Shown here: positions 1-8,611 of the stretch, one piece after another
How the letters are laid out: each line of letters starts with the position of its first letter
How positions within the stretch are numbered: the first letter of the stretch is position 1
Assembly (NCBI GenBank): GCA_016704425.1
Contig: JADJAC010000011.1
Location: 248,001 to 312,000 of the forward strand
DNA length: 64,000 nt
From: Sphingomonadales bacterium
GTDB lineage: Bacteria > Pseudomonadota > Alphaproteobacteria > Sphingomonadales > Sphingomonadaceae
Direction: 5' to 3'
Translations under genes and position numbers: made by a program
Notes under the pieces: model-generated
Seen by the model: the letters and a program-made list of their open reading frames with translations, nothing else
Told to the model about the DNA's origin: nothing
The model's database searches: none

Positions 1-162
1 GTGCTTCATTTCGTCAATGCTCTCACCATATTCGAACTTGGCGAGCCTGCTGACGCCCCAATTGTCGAGCATTCGATAATGCAGGAAATACTGATTGATT
101 GCCGTCAGTTCATTCTTGAGCGCGAGGTTGAGAAATTCGATGACCTTTGCGTCGCCCTTCAT
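1..162 (-). CDS. bfr: Bacterioferritin, N-terminal part (cut by window edge)
   Basis: The reverse strand encodes 54 residues beginning MKGDAKVIEFLNLALKNELT and continuing to a segment matching the first helices of bacterioferritin: a ferroxidase-type Glu in LKNELTAINQYFLH, then YGESIDEMKH. Bacterioferritin is a 24-mer haem-containing cytosolic cage that oxidises and stores iron. The ATG at 160-162 is preceded by an AAAGG ribosome site. The gene continues beyond base 1, so the second half is not visible. The bfd gene lies just upstream on the same strand, which is the usual partner arrangement. The family call is firm; completeness cannot be judged. Confidence 0.9.
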   Translation of the reverse strand, partial: MKGDAKVIEFLNLALKNELTAINQYFLHYRMLDNWGVSRLAKFEYGESIDEMKH

Positions 163-261
163 GGCTTGGACCTTTCGCTGAAACCGACCCGATCATAGCC
201 GCCGGGAGTATCGCCGAATAGTCGGAAATAATCGCAATCGATGGAAATTCTGTCCGTGGGC

Positions 262-435
262 CTAGCAGGCAAGCGCGTGTTCGGCCTTGATGATTTGCAG
301 GGCAAAAGGGATGCACTGGCCGCACTGCGGCTTGCATCCAAGCGATCGGTAGGCCTTGGCCGGGCTGATCGCGCCACGACGGGCGGCATCACGGACCTCC
401 CGTTCGCGGATGGCATTGCAGACACAGACGACCAT
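262..435 (-). CDS. bfd: Bacterioferritin-associated ferredoxin (Bfd-like)
   Basis: This is a 57-residue protein, too short for standard ORF thresholds, read from ATG 433-435. Cys4 and Cys6 (CVCNAIRE) together with Cys38 and Cys41 (CGQC) reproduce the CxC...CxxC [2Fe-2S] ligand pattern of Bfd; Cys34 is an extra cysteine. In the family, Bfd binds bacterioferritin and passes electrons to its haem so that stored iron is released. It lies about 100 bp upstream of bfr on the same strand, so co-transcription is plausible. Length and spacing match the family. Confidence 0.88.
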   Translation of the reverse strand: MVVCVCNAIREREVRDAARRGAISPAKAYRSLGCKPQCGQCIPFALQIIKAEHALAC

Positions 436-522
436 CTTCAACTCCGGCTATTGCGAATCGTTCGCTACATTATTTGCGATCGCCTCGCAATAGTAATAGT
501 GTGTAAAGCCGTGAACCGATCC

Positions 523-1401
523 TCAAGCCTTCTGAAACGCAGGAATGGTCGTGCGCAGAGCTTCGAGCGCTCGTGCTTCGGTCTCGGACGCGCGCGTAGC
601 TGGTGCGCGCAAAATGCCGATCGTTCGCCTGAAGTCGAAGCCGGCCAGCTTCGGGCGGGTGACGCCTTCTGCGGAAAAACCCTCCGGCATGACCGTAACG
701 CCAACGCCCGCGCCGACCAGTGCAAGTGCGCGGTCATCGCTGGTCGTCCGCGCCGCAAAAAAGGGACGGACGCCGTGGCTTGTGAAGTGTCGGCTGGTTT
801 CCGACAGGACTTCGCAGTGCCGTCGGACAATCATCACATTGTCCGCAAGGGCACTGGCTTCGATTGAAGCATCATGCGCGAACGGGTGATGTGCGGCCAG
901 TGCCAGTCCATAGCCTTCCGACAACAGGGCCTCACCGGAAAACCGCCCATTGTCAGGCCTGAGGATCGTCAGCGCCGCATCGATGCGGCCGCGGGCAAGC
1001 CCTTCAAGCAATTCGCGCTCCCGCCCCTCGACCAGCTCAATCCGCCCGGCATCATTGCCATTGCCGAATTCGACAGCAAAGCGCGCAATCCAGGCTGTCG
1101 GAATGGAGGAAAGCGTGCCGAGGCGGAAGATCTCACGCTGGGATTCGCTACCTGCTGCGCGCTCGGCAAGATTGAATTCGCTTTCAATCCGTCGGGCATG
1201 CACCGCAAATTGTACACCTGCCTCGGTCAATTGCACGCGACGGTTGCTGCGCAGGAAAAGCTGCCGAGAGAGGAGCCGTTCGAGCTTGGCAATACCGATC
1301 GAAAGCGTCGGCTGTGAGACATTGCAATGCACCGCAGCTTTTGAAAAACTGCCCTGGTCGATCACGGCAAGGAAATAACGCAAAAGGTAGCGGTCAATCA
1401 T
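523..1401 (-). CDS. LysR-family transcriptional regulator
   Basis: This 292-aa protein has an N-terminal winged helix (residues 3-62; YFLAVIDQGSFSKAAVHCNVSQPTLS is the expected helix-turn-helix region) and a periplasmic-binding-like effector domain from about residue 90 (LGTLSSIPTAWIARF onward). It is divergent from isovaleryl-CoA dehydrogenase, so control of the leucine/isovalerate genes is the natural inference. No Shine-Dalgarno is visible before ATG 1399-1401, and a perfect palindrome (1397-1417) overlaps this start, which suggests autoregulation. The effector molecule cannot be told from sequence. Confidence 0.88.
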   Translation of the reverse strand: MIDRYLLRYFLAVIDQGSFSKAAVHCNVSQPTLSIGIAKLERLLSRQLFLRSNRRVQLTEAGVQFAVHARRIESEFNLAERAAGSESQREIFRLGTLSSIPTAWIARFAVEFGNGNDAGRIELVEGRERELLEGLARGRIDAALTILRPDNGRFSGEALLSEGYGLALAAHHPFAHDASIEASALADNVMIVRRHCEVLSETSRHFTSHGVRPFFAARTTSDDRALALVGAGVGVTVMPEGFSAEGVTRPKLAGFDFRRTIGILRAPATRASETEARALEALRTTIPAFQKA

Positions 1402-1417
1402 AGATAGTATCTATGAT
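1397..1417. promoter_or_regulatory. 21-bp perfect palindrome, probable LysR operator
   Basis: Two 10-bp arms (ATCATAGATA and TATCTATGAT) flank one central G. It contains a T-N11-A LysR box, overlaps the regulator's own start codon and lies about 75 bp upstream of the ivd start. It is AT-rich in a GC-rich setting. An operator role is inferred from position and symmetry. Confidence 0.6.
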
Positions 1418-1492
1418 ATGTTGGCGATTCTTTCAATTTTTATTGACTGAACCATTGCGTTATAGGCCTTGTTTCCCGGAGGAGGATTGAGC

Positions 1493-2641
1493 GTGGACTT
1501 CGATTTTGCGTTGGGTGAGAATGCGGACATGATCCGCGAAACGACGCGGCGGTTTGCGGCTGAGCGCATTGCCCCGCTCGCTGCCAAGATCGATGCAGAG
1601 GACTGGTTCCCGCTCGAACTCTGGCCGGAAATGGGCGCGCTCGGACTGCACGGGATCACTGTCGAGGAAGAGTGGGGTGGCCTCGGCCTCGGATATCTCG
1701 AACATGTCGTCGCGGTCGAGGAAGTGAGCCGCGCGAGCGCCTCTGTCGGGCTGAGCTACGGAGCGCATTCGAATCTGTGCGTCAACCAGATCCGCCGATG
1801 GGGCAATGCGGAGCAAAAGGCGAAATATCTGCCCAAGCTGATTTCCGGCGAACATGTCGGCTCGCTTGCGATGTCCGAAGCGGGGGCAGGCTCCGACGTC
1901 GTCTCGATGAAATTGAAGGCCGAAGCCAGGGGTGATCGCTACATCCTCAATGGCACCAAGTTCTGGATCACCAATTCGGCCTATGCAGAGACGCTGGTGG
2001 TTTATGCCAAGACCAGCAGCGACGCCGGTTCGCGCGGAATCACGGCCTTCCTGATCGAGAAGGACATGCCGGGATTTTCGATCGGGCAGAAGATTGACAA
2101 GATGGGCATGCGCGGTTCGCCAACGGCAGAACTCGTCTTCAATGATTGTGAAGTCCCGGCTGAGAACGCGATGGGCCCCGTCAATGGCGGGGTCGGTGTG
2201 CTGATGTCCGGCCTTGATTATGAACGTGCGGTGCTTGCCGGGATCGGCCTGGGCATCATGCAGGCCTGCCTCGATGTGGTTCTGCCCTATATCCGCGAGC
2301 GCAAGCAGTTCGGCGTGCCGATCGGGAGCTTCCAGCTGATGCAGGCCAAGGTCGCGGACATGTATGTCGCGCTCAATTCGGCCCGGGCCTATGTCTATGC
2401 CGTCGCGCGCTCATGCGACATGGGCAAGACGACGCGATTTGATGCAGCAGGGGCGGTGATGCTTTCCAGCGAGAATTCGGTGCGCGTCGCGCTGGAGGCC
2501 ATCCAGGCGCTCGGCGGGGCGGGCTATACCAAGGATTGGCCGGTCGAACGGCTGATGCGCGATTCCAAGCTTATGGACATTGGTGCCGGAACCAACGAGA
2601 TCAGGCGCATGCTGATCGGACGGGAATTGATTGGATGTTGA
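1493..2641 (+). CDS. ivd: Isovaleryl-CoA dehydrogenase
   Basis: This 382-aa FAD flavoenzyme of the acyl-CoA dehydrogenase family would oxidise isovaleryl-CoA to 3-methylcrotonyl-CoA in leucine catabolism. The N-terminal, middle (SEAGAGSDVVSMK near 127) and C-terminal domains are all present. The catalytic base is Glu244 in GLDYERAVLAG, the position that distinguishes isovaleryl-CoA dehydrogenases from medium-chain enzymes. The C-terminus has the FAD/substrate loop IGAGTNEIRR. GTG 1493 is preferred because GGAGGAGGA ends 6 bp upstream; an earlier in-frame TTG (1469) would lie within the region that precedes it. The next gene, mccB, encodes the following enzyme of the pathway. Confidence 0.93.
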   Translation: MDFDFALGENADMIRETTRRFAAERIAPLAAKIDAEDWFPLELWPEMGALGLHGITVEEEWGGLGLGYLEHVVAVEEVSRASASVGLSYGAHSNLCVNQIRRWGNAEQKAKYLPKLISGEHVGSLAMSEAGAGSDVVSMKLKAEARGDRYILNGTKFWITNSAYAETLVVYAKTSSDAGSRGITAFLIEKDMPGFSIGQKIDKMGMRGSPTAELVFNDCEVPAENAMGPVNGGVGVLMSGLDYERAVLAGIGLGIMQACLDVVLPYIRERKQFGVPIGSFQLMQAKVADMYVALNSARAYVYAVARSCDMGKTTRFDAAGAVMLSSENSVRVALEAIQALGGAGYTKDWPVERLMRDSKLMDIGAGTNEIRRMLIGRELIGC

Positions 2642-2649
2642 GGCTGGTC

Positions 2650-2731
2650 CGTCGCCCCTGCGCAGGCAGGGGCCTGTTTGAAGCAATGGAGCCAGACTTC
2701 CGCAAAGGCCTCTGCCTGCGCAGGGGCGACG
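2650..2731. repeat. REP-like inverted repeat between ivd and mccB
   Basis: Perfect 20-bp arms (2650-2669 and 2712-2731; core CGTCGCCCCTGCGCAGGCAG) are separated by about 42 bp. This looks like a chromosomal repetitive extragenic palindrome. It may modulate the mRNA between ivd and mccB. The count elsewhere in the genome cannot be seen from this window. Confidence 0.6.
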
Positions 2732-2735
2732 ACCG

Positions 2736-4337
2736 ATGACCGGGCCTGTCCTCACAACCAGCCTCAATCGCGAGGACGAAGGTACTCGCGCCAATACCGT
2801 CCACAACCGCGCGCTGAAGGGCGAGCTTTGGGCTAAGGTTGCCGAAGCGGCGCTTGGCGGGAACGAGAAGTCACGCGAGCGGCATGTTTCGCGCGGCAAG
2901 CTCTTGCCGAGGGAACGCGTGGAGCGGCTGCTCGATCCCGGTTCGCCGTTCCTCGAGATTGGACAGCTCGCAGCGAATGGCATGTATGAAGGCGATGTGC
3001 ATGGCGCGTCGCTGATCTGCGGGATCGGCAGGGTCTCGGGACGGCAATGCATGATTATTTGCAACGATGCGACAGTGAAGGGTGGCACCTATTACCCGAT
3101 GACGGTCAAGAAGCATCTCCGTGCCCAGGAGATTGCGCTCGAGAACCGGCTGCCGTGCATTTATCTGGTCGATAGCGGCGGCGCGAACCTGCCGCATCAG
3201 GCGGAGGTTTTTCCGGACCGCGACCATTTCGGGCGGATATTCTTCAACCAGGCCAATATGAGCGCGAAGGGCATCCCGCAGATCGCTTGCGTCATGGGCA
3301 GCTGCACCGCAGGTGGCGCCTATGTGCCGGCCATGTCCGACGAGACGGTGATCGTTCGCAATCAGGGGACGATCTTCCTCGCGGGGCCGCCGCTGGTCAA
3401 GGCAGCGACGGGCGAGGAGATCAGCGCAGAAGATCTGGGCGGTGGCGATCTGCACGGGCGCAAATCGGGCGTCGTCGATCATGTTGCGGAGAATGACGAA
3501 CATGCGCTGACCATCGTGCGCGATATCGTCAGCCATCTCGGCCCGATACATCAGCCCGAGATCGACCTGAAAGAGCCACGCCCGCCCAAATATGACGCGG
3601 AGGAGCTGTATGGCATCATCCCCCAAGACGTCCGCGCGCCCTATGACGTGCATGAGGTGATCGCCCGGCTGGTGGACGGCTCGGAGTTTCATGAGTTCAA
3701 GTCGCTCTACGGCAGCACGCTGGTTTGTGGCTTTGCGCATATCTGGGGCATCCCCGTCGCGATCCTCGCCAATAACGGGGTGCTGTTCAGCGAGAGCGCG
3801 CAAAAGGGCGCGCATTTCATCGAACTCGCCTGTCAGCGGCGCATTCCGCTGCTTTTCCTCCAGAACATCTCGGGCTTCATGGTCGGCGGGAAATATGAGG
3901 CGGAAGGGATCGCCAAGCACGGCGCGAAGCTTGTGACGGCAGTAGCGACGGCAAGCGTCCCCAAGATCACCGTCTTGATCGGCGGCAGCTTTGGCGCGGG
4001 CAATTACGGCATGTGCGGGCGGGCGTATTCTCCAAGGTTCCTCTTCACCTGGCCCAATGCGCGGATCAGCGTGATGGGCGGCGAACAGGCGGCGTCGGTT
4101 CTGGCAACGGTCCACCGCGATGCCGAGAAATGGACGCCCGAAGAAGCCGAAGCCTTCAAGGCCCCGATCCGCCAGAAATATGAGGACGAAGGCAACCCCT
4201 ATCACGCCACCGCGCGGTTATGGGACGACGGGATCATCGATCCAGCACAGACGCGGGATGTGTTGGGGCTGGCATTCGCGGCGGTATTGAATGCCCCGGT
4301 CGAGGAGGCGCCGCGGTTCGGGGTGTTCCGGATGTGA
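2736..4337 (+). CDS. mccB: Methylcrotonyl-CoA carboxylase, beta (carboxyltransferase) subunit
   Basis: This 533-aa protein contains the two carboxyltransferase half-domains (about 30-285 and 300-525). Oxyanion-hole type glycine motifs are visible: GSCTAGGAYVPAMSDE in the N domain and GGSFGAGNYGMCGRAYSPR in the C domain. The subunit moves CO2 from biotin to 3-methylcrotonyl-CoA to give 3-methylglutaconyl-CoA. GRAYSPRFLFTWPNARISVMGG is characteristic of MCC beta rather than propionyl-CoA carboxylase. Its gene lies between ivd and mccA in the expected leucine pathway order, and its stop codon overlaps the next start (GTGA). Confidence 0.93.
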   Translation: MTGPVLTTSLNREDEGTRANTVHNRALKGELWAKVAEAALGGNEKSRERHVSRGKLLPRERVERLLDPGSPFLEIGQLAANGMYEGDVHGASLICGIGRVSGRQCMIICNDATVKGGTYYPMTVKKHLRAQEIALENRLPCIYLVDSGGANLPHQAEVFPDRDHFGRIFFNQANMSAKGIPQIACVMGSCTAGGAYVPAMSDETVIVRNQGTIFLAGPPLVKAATGEEISAEDLGGGDLHGRKSGVVDHVAENDEHALTIVRDIVSHLGPIHQPEIDLKEPRPPKYDAEELYGIIPQDVRAPYDVHEVIARLVDGSEFHEFKSLYGSTLVCGFAHIWGIPVAILANNGVLFSESAQKGAHFIELACQRRIPLLFLQNISGFMVGGKYEAEGIAKHGAKLVTAVATASVPKITVLIGGSFGAGNYGMCGRAYSPRFLFTWPNARISVMGGEQAASVLATVHRDAEKWTPEEAEAFKAPIRQKYEDEGNPYHATARLWDDGIIDPAQTRDVLGLAFAAVLNAPVEEAPRFGVFRM

Positions 4338-4807
4338 AAATTTTGATCTCGCTTCTCCTCGCCGCTGCTCAAGCCGGCAGTTTGCCGCCTGCCAACCCGC
4401 TGCCGCCACCGAGCAGCGAGGAAGCGCAAGTACTCGAGCCGATTTCGGCTGTGTTTGCGGCATTGGAAGCCGGTGACAGTGCTGCATTTCTGCGCCACGT
4501 TTATCCCGACGGACGGATCACCGCCGTTGGCACGCTGCCGAACGGTTTCAGCGGTGTCCGAAGCGAAAGCTTCGCTGCATATGCTGCCCGCATGTCACCC
4601 ACGAATGGCTTTATCGAGCGCATCTCGAGCCCAGCGATCGAGCTTGATGGCGACGTCGCAATGGTCTGGACGGCTTTCACGATCCAGCGGGGCGAAAAAA
4701 TCGTCAGCTGTGGCTACGATCATTTCGATCTGGTTCGCGAACAGGGTGTGTGGAAAATCATGAACCTTTCATTCTCATCCCGCACCAGCGGTTGCCCCGG
4801 GCAATGA
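4334..4807 (+). CDS. Exported NTF2-like (SnoaL-type) small protein
   Basis: This 157-aa protein starts at GTG 4334 and overlaps the mccB stop. It begins with a short signal-like stretch (MKILISLLLAAAQAG), then has an NTF2-fold pattern: VFAALEAGDSAAFLRHVYPDG, a central beta-rich part and a C-terminal strand ending GVWKIMNLSF. Such proteins are often called nuclear transport factor 2 family proteins, with undefined substrates. It is translationally coupled to mccB and to mccA (its TGA overlaps ATG 4804). A longer upstream frame exists inside mccB but has no signal peptide at its start, so I chose the GTG. Confidence 0.75.
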   Translation: MKILISLLLAAAQAGSLPPANPLPPPSSEEAQVLEPISAVFAALEAGDSAAFLRHVYPDGRITAVGTLPNGFSGVRSESFAAYAARMSPTNGFIERISSPAIELDGDVAMVWTAFTIQRGEKIVSCGYDHFDLVREQGVWKIMNLSFSSRTSGCPGQ

Positions 4808-6663
4808 TCACCTCCCTCCTCATCGCCAATCGCGGCGAGATCGCCTGCCGGATCATCCGCACGGCGCGGGACATGGGCATCCGCACGGTCGCGGTCTATT
4901 CGGATGCCGATGCGAAGGCGCTGCATGTCCGGCAGGCGGACGAGGCGGTGCATATCGGGGCGTCTCCGGCGCGCGAGAGCTATCTGGTGGGCGAGAAGAT
5001 CATCGCCGCCGCGCTCGCCACCAAAGCGGAGGCGATTCATCCCGGCTATGGCTTCCTCTCTGAGAACGCCGAATTCGCGCAGGCCGTGATCGATGCGGGG
5101 CTGATCTGGGTGGGCCCACGCCCGGCCAGTATCACCGCGATGGGCCTCAAGGATGCGGCCAAGACGCTGATGGCGGCGGCGGGCGTGCCCGTCACGCCCG
5201 GCTATATGGGCGAAAATCAGGACCCGGCCTTCCTTGCCGAGCGCGCCGACGAGATCGGCTATCCCGTCCTCATCAAGGCGGTCGCGGGCGGCGGGGGGAA
5301 GGGGATGCGCAAGGTCGATGCGGCAGCGGATTTTGCCGACAGCCTCGCCTCCTGCCAGCGCGAGGCAACCGCCTCGTTCGGCAACGCACATGTCCTGATC
5401 GAAAAGTATATCCAGCGCCCGCGCCATATCGAGGTGCAGGTGTTCGGCGACACCCATGGCAACATTGTCCACCTGTTCGAACGCGATTGCTCGCTCCAGC
5501 GGCGGCACCAGAAGGTGATCGAGGAAGCCCCGGCGCCGGGAATGGACGAAGCCACGCGCGAACAGCTCTGCGCGGCGGCGGTCAAGGCGGCGAAGGCGGT
5601 CGACTATGTCGGCGCGGGGACGATCGAGTTCATCGCCGACGCGTCGGAGGGCCTGCGCGCGGACCGAATCTGGTTCATGGAAATGAACACGCGGCTGCAA
5701 GTCGAGCATCCGGTGACCGAGGAAATCACCGGTGTCGATCTCGTTGAATGGCAATTGCGCGTGGCGAGCGGGGAGCCACTACCGAAGCGGCAGGATGAGC
5801 TGAGCATCAACGGCTGGGCTATGGAAGCGCGGTTGTATGCGGAGGATCCGGCCAAGGGGTTTTTGCCGAGTATAGGCAGGCTGGAATTTTTCGAACTCGA
5901 CGGCAGCGTTCGTATCGACACCGGTGTTTACCAAGGATCGGACGTGTCGCCATTTTACGACCCGATGATTGCCAAAATGATCGCACATGATCGTGATCGC
6001 GAAGAAGCAATGCAATCGCTCGCATGGGCTTTGAATGACAGCAAAATCTGGCCAGTCAAAAACAATGCAGCGTTTCTCATCAACGCGCTGGAGCATCCCG
6101 ATTTTGCTTCCGGTAACGTCGATACCGGCCTGCTGCAGCGCGCCGGCGACGCACTAATTCCCGACGAGGCAATCATTGGAGACGATCTGGCGCGGAGCGC
6201 CGAGCAGTACACCAATCAGCCAATCGCGGGATTCAGGCTCAATCGGGAGCGCAATCAAAAGGCTATCCTGTCGGTTAACGGCGTTGCGACAGTGATCGAA
6301 ATTCCGATTTTTGACTATGTCGACCCAAGACCATTTGTTTTCAGCCAAGAACCTCCAACAGGTTTTTTCCAAACTGGAAATGGCCAGACGTGGTGGATTG
6401 AGCCCTACCGCTATATCGGCGGCGCTCATGCGGGAGCCCATGATGGCGACATCCTATCCCCAATGCCCGGACGAATCATCGCGGTCGAAGTAACGGCGGG
6501 CCAGGCCGTCACCAAGGGCCAGAAGCTCCTCACATTGGAAGCGATGAAGATGGAACACACCTTGACCGCGCCGTTTGACGGGACTGTCGCCGAACTCAAT
6601 GCGGTCGCGGGCGCGCAGGTGCAGGTGGAAGCGCTGCTCGTGCGGATCGAGGCGGCGGAATAG
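4804..6663 (+). CDS. mccA: Methylcrotonyl-CoA carboxylase, alpha (biotin) subunit
   Basis: This 619-aa protein has a biotin carboxylase N domain (ITSLLIANRGEIACRII), an ATP-grasp domain with the glycine-rich loop AGGGGKGMRKV, the catalytic region MEMNTRLQVEHPVTE, and a C-terminal biotinyl domain. Lys582 in EAMKMEH is the biotin attachment residue. It carboxylates biotin with ATP and bicarbonate for MccB. ATG 4804 fits the conserved start ITSLLIANRGE; an in-frame ATG 18 codons upstream adds only non-conserved residues. It is the last gene of the leucine cluster; the mobile element begins just downstream. Confidence 0.94.
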   Translation: MITSLLIANRGEIACRIIRTARDMGIRTVAVYSDADAKALHVRQADEAVHIGASPARESYLVGEKIIAAALATKAEAIHPGYGFLSENAEFAQAVIDAGLIWVGPRPASITAMGLKDAAKTLMAAAGVPVTPGYMGENQDPAFLAERADEIGYPVLIKAVAGGGGKGMRKVDAAADFADSLASCQREATASFGNAHVLIEKYIQRPRHIEVQVFGDTHGNIVHLFERDCSLQRRHQKVIEEAPAPGMDEATREQLCAAAVKAAKAVDYVGAGTIEFIADASEGLRADRIWFMEMNTRLQVEHPVTEEITGVDLVEWQLRVASGEPLPKRQDELSINGWAMEARLYAEDPAKGFLPSIGRLEFFELDGSVRIDTGVYQGSDVSPFYDPMIAKMIAHDRDREEAMQSLAWALNDSKIWPVKNNAAFLINALEHPDFASGNVDTGLLQRAGDALIPDEAIIGDDLARSAEQYTNQPIAGFRLNRERNQKAILSVNGVATVIEIPIFDYVDPRPFVFSQEPPTGFFQTGNGQTWWIEPYRYIGGAHAGAHDGDILSPMPGRIIAVEVTAGQAVTKGQKLLTLEAMKMEHTLTAPFDGTVAELNAVAGAQVQVEALLVRIEAAE

Positions 6664-6716
6664 TCGGCTGTGAGCGTCGCGGCAAAGCCGCACTGTCGGA
6701 CGCCGCCTGTGGCGAC

Positions 6717-6762
6717 TGGAGCGGGCGAAGGGATTCGAACCCTCGACCCCAACCTTGGCAAG
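6717..6762 (-). other. att scar: 3' fragment of tRNA-Gly(GCC)
   Basis: Read on the reverse strand, this is the end of a tRNA-Gly: an anticodon loop CTTGCCAAG with GCC, a T-arm with GGGTTCGAATCCC, the acceptor 3' strand CGCCCGCT and CCA. The 5' half (expected GCGGGCG near 6794) is absent, so this is not a working tRNA gene. It lies between mccA and an integrase, the normal position of an attachment core for tRNA-targeting integrases. The intact tRNA should lie at the far end of the element, outside this window. Confidence 0.82.
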
Positions 6763-6890
6763 AAGACCGACTGGCTTTTCCTGAGTGCGCCTGACTTGTA
6801 TTAAGTACGCAAATCCAGCGATATAGCTCAACTCATCTTTTCCGAAGCGCGATCACATAGCCTAAAATGGGCTTGCGTCTGGTGACAATA

Positions 6891-6926
6891 TGGTGACAAA
6901 ATGCTCGGCAAGAGATTTTGTCACCA
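6891..6926. promoter_or_regulatory. 12-bp inverted repeat ahead of the integrase
   Basis: TGGTGACAAAAT (6891-6902) and its exact complement ATTTTGTCACCA (6915-6926) lie just before the integrase start, with a further half-copy GGTGACAAT at 6881. This could be an operator or an integrase arm-type binding site. Confidence 0.5.
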
Positions 6927-6940
6927 AACGGGGGAAATTC

Positions 6941-8208
6941 ATGCCCACGGTCAAACTAACCAAACGCAGCGTAGATGGGCTGCTCCCTCCCGCCAAGGGG
7001 CAAGCCGTGCTCTGGGATACGGAAGTCCGGGGCTTCGGCGCACGCATCCTGCCTTCGGGTACAAAGACCTTTATCCTGCAATATCGGAATCCAGAGGGCA
7101 TCCAGCGCCGAATAAATATTGGCCGATATGGTATACTGACGGTTGATCAGGCTCGCGATCAGGCGAAGCTGCACCTCGCTTCTGTTATCCAAGGCGAAGA
7201 TCCCGCCGACGAGAATCGCCGGGCACGCAAAGGTATGACGGTCGCTGAGATGTGCGATTGGTATCTCATCGAGGCGCGTGCCGGGAACATCCTCGGAAGG
7301 CTGAACCGCCCGATAAAGGCGTCATCGCTTGATATGGATGAAAGCCGGATCAAGACGCACATCATCCCCCTCCTTGGCAAGCGCGTGGTCACGCAGTTGA
7401 GCATCGCCGATGTCGAGCAGATGCAATCCGACGTGAAAAATGGGAAAACGGCCAAAGCCCGCACTGGTGGACGAGGTGGAAAGGCGACCGGCGGAGCCGG
7501 TGTCGCCTCGCGATGCCTTGGCACAATTCAGGCAATCATCGGCCACGCTAAGCACAAGGGATTGCTGGCCAACCATCCCACCCAAGGCGCCAAAAAACTG
7601 GCCAGCAAGAAGCGAACCCGGCGATTGAGTGTTGTCGAGATCGAGATGCTCGGGAAGGCGCTTGCCTATGCCGAGCAAAATCATGAGAATCCTGTTGCGC
7701 TGGGGGTCTTACAAACACTCCTTCTGACCGGTTATCGCCGGGAAGAGGCGCAAGCCATGCAGAGAGCCTGGGTCAATGCTGCGGGCGGATTTGTAAGCTT
7801 CCCTGACACAAAGGGCGGCGCGCAGGTGCGTGCGATTGGGCTCGCAGCGCTCAAAGTAATCCAGAGTCAGGCGGAAATCGTCGGAAACCCTCACGTTTTC
7901 CCGTCTGAAGCTGGGGCTGGCCCCTACACCGCTGTAAGCTCCTGTCTGGATCGTGTTTGCAAACTCGCTGGGATTTCGGGGGTCACACCCCACACCCTGC
8001 GGCATACGTTCGGGAGCATCGCTGGCGAACTCGGTTTTCGGAACTTACGATCCGCGCAATGCTCGGACACGCCTCCCAGAACGTGACGCAGGATTACATC
8101 CATATCGATGAGGCGCTGAAGCTGGCCGTCCAACGGACTTCGGATGAGATCGCTCGGTTGTTGGAGGTCGGAGCGGCGCGACTGCAAACGATGCAGCAAA
8201 CCGCGTGA
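6941..8208 (+). pseudogene. int: Tyrosine integrase of the element, broken by one-base deletion
   Basis: The reading frame from ATG 6941 (GGGGG box 5 bp upstream) encodes a bacteriophage P4-like integrase: an N-terminal DUF4102-type DNA-binding domain (VRGFGARILPSGTKTFILQYR), a core-binding domain and a catalytic domain. Arg (LLTGYRREEA) and the HTLRHTFGS box are in this frame. The final motifs LGHASQNVTQDYIHID, with the catalytic Tyr, continue only in the +1 frame to 8208. One T appears lost from the TTTT run at 8034-8037 (GF|SELTIRAM expected). As written, the protein lacks its nucleophile, so the gene is either dead or mis-assembled here. Confidence 0.85.
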
Positions 8209-8273
8209 TCTTTGATCTACCGGCCTGGGTCATGCCGAGTGGAATTGTGTCCGCAATCCCACTGTTGAAAATT

Positions 8274-8286
8274 AACCTTCAAGGTG
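8274..8286. promoter_or_regulatory. Probable MqsA operator palindrome
   Basis: AACCTTCAAGGTG closely matches the MqsA recognition palindrome AACCT-N3-AGGTT known from E. coli. It lies 9 bp upstream of the mqsR start, where antitoxin autorepression would act. Confidence 0.6.
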
Positions 8287-8294
8287 TATATTGA

Positions 8295-8609
8295 ATGGCG
8301 AGAAAGAGAGTCCCGCACCACAATCTCTCCGCCGTGCAGGCGAAGTTTTGTGATGTGGCAAGCTTGGAGATCACGCGAACGGCAACGCGTAGCGCTCAAG
8401 CCTTGGGCTACTCGCTCGGAGATGTGGTGGCGGTTGTACAGGCCCTTGAGCTTCGGGACTTTGTGAAGTCGGAGACGGCTCACAATCCGGTGAACTCGAA
8501 GGTCTGGCACGACAGCTACCGGATCCCGTGCGACGGTCTGTATCTCTATCTGAAGTTTGCCGGCGAGACGCTGATCGATGTCGTGCTGACGTCGTTCAAG
8601 GAGGTTTGA
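8295..8609 (+). CDS. mqsR: MqsR-family toxin (mRNA interferase)
   Basis: This 104-aa protein fits the MqsR pattern: a start like KRVPHHNLSAVQ, then RSAQALGYSLGDVVAVVQAL and the conserved C-terminal part VWHDSYRIPCDGLYLYLKF followed by TLIDVVLTSFKE. MqsR is a RelE-fold, ribosome-independent RNase that cuts preferentially at GCU sites. The ATG has an AAGGTG box 8 bp upstream, overlapping the probable MqsA operator. The toxin gene precedes the antitoxin by 2 bp, the mqsRA order. The pair could help keep the element in the population. Confidence 0.87.
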   Translation: MARKRVPHHNLSAVQAKFCDVASLEITRTATRSAQALGYSLGDVVAVVQALELRDFVKSETAHNPVNSKVWHDSYRIPCDGLYLYLKFAGETLIDVVLTSFKEV

Positions 8610-8611
8610 AG

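Noticed and set aside
2871..4205. Long antisense frame within mccB
   Set aside because: It is a shadow of a well-conserved enzyme gene and typical of high-GC DNA.
6717..6794. A complete tRNA-Gly gene
   Set aside because: The 5' acceptor strand and D-arm are missing; only the 3' 46 bases match.
6426..6831. Small reverse-strand ORFs between mccA and the integrase
   Set aside because: They translate the tRNA fragment and the 3' end of mccA and have no independent support.
8265..8292. Promoter TTGAAA-N16-TATATT for mqsRA
   Set aside because: It would start transcription inside mqsR, whose start codon at 8295 is supported by family alignment.
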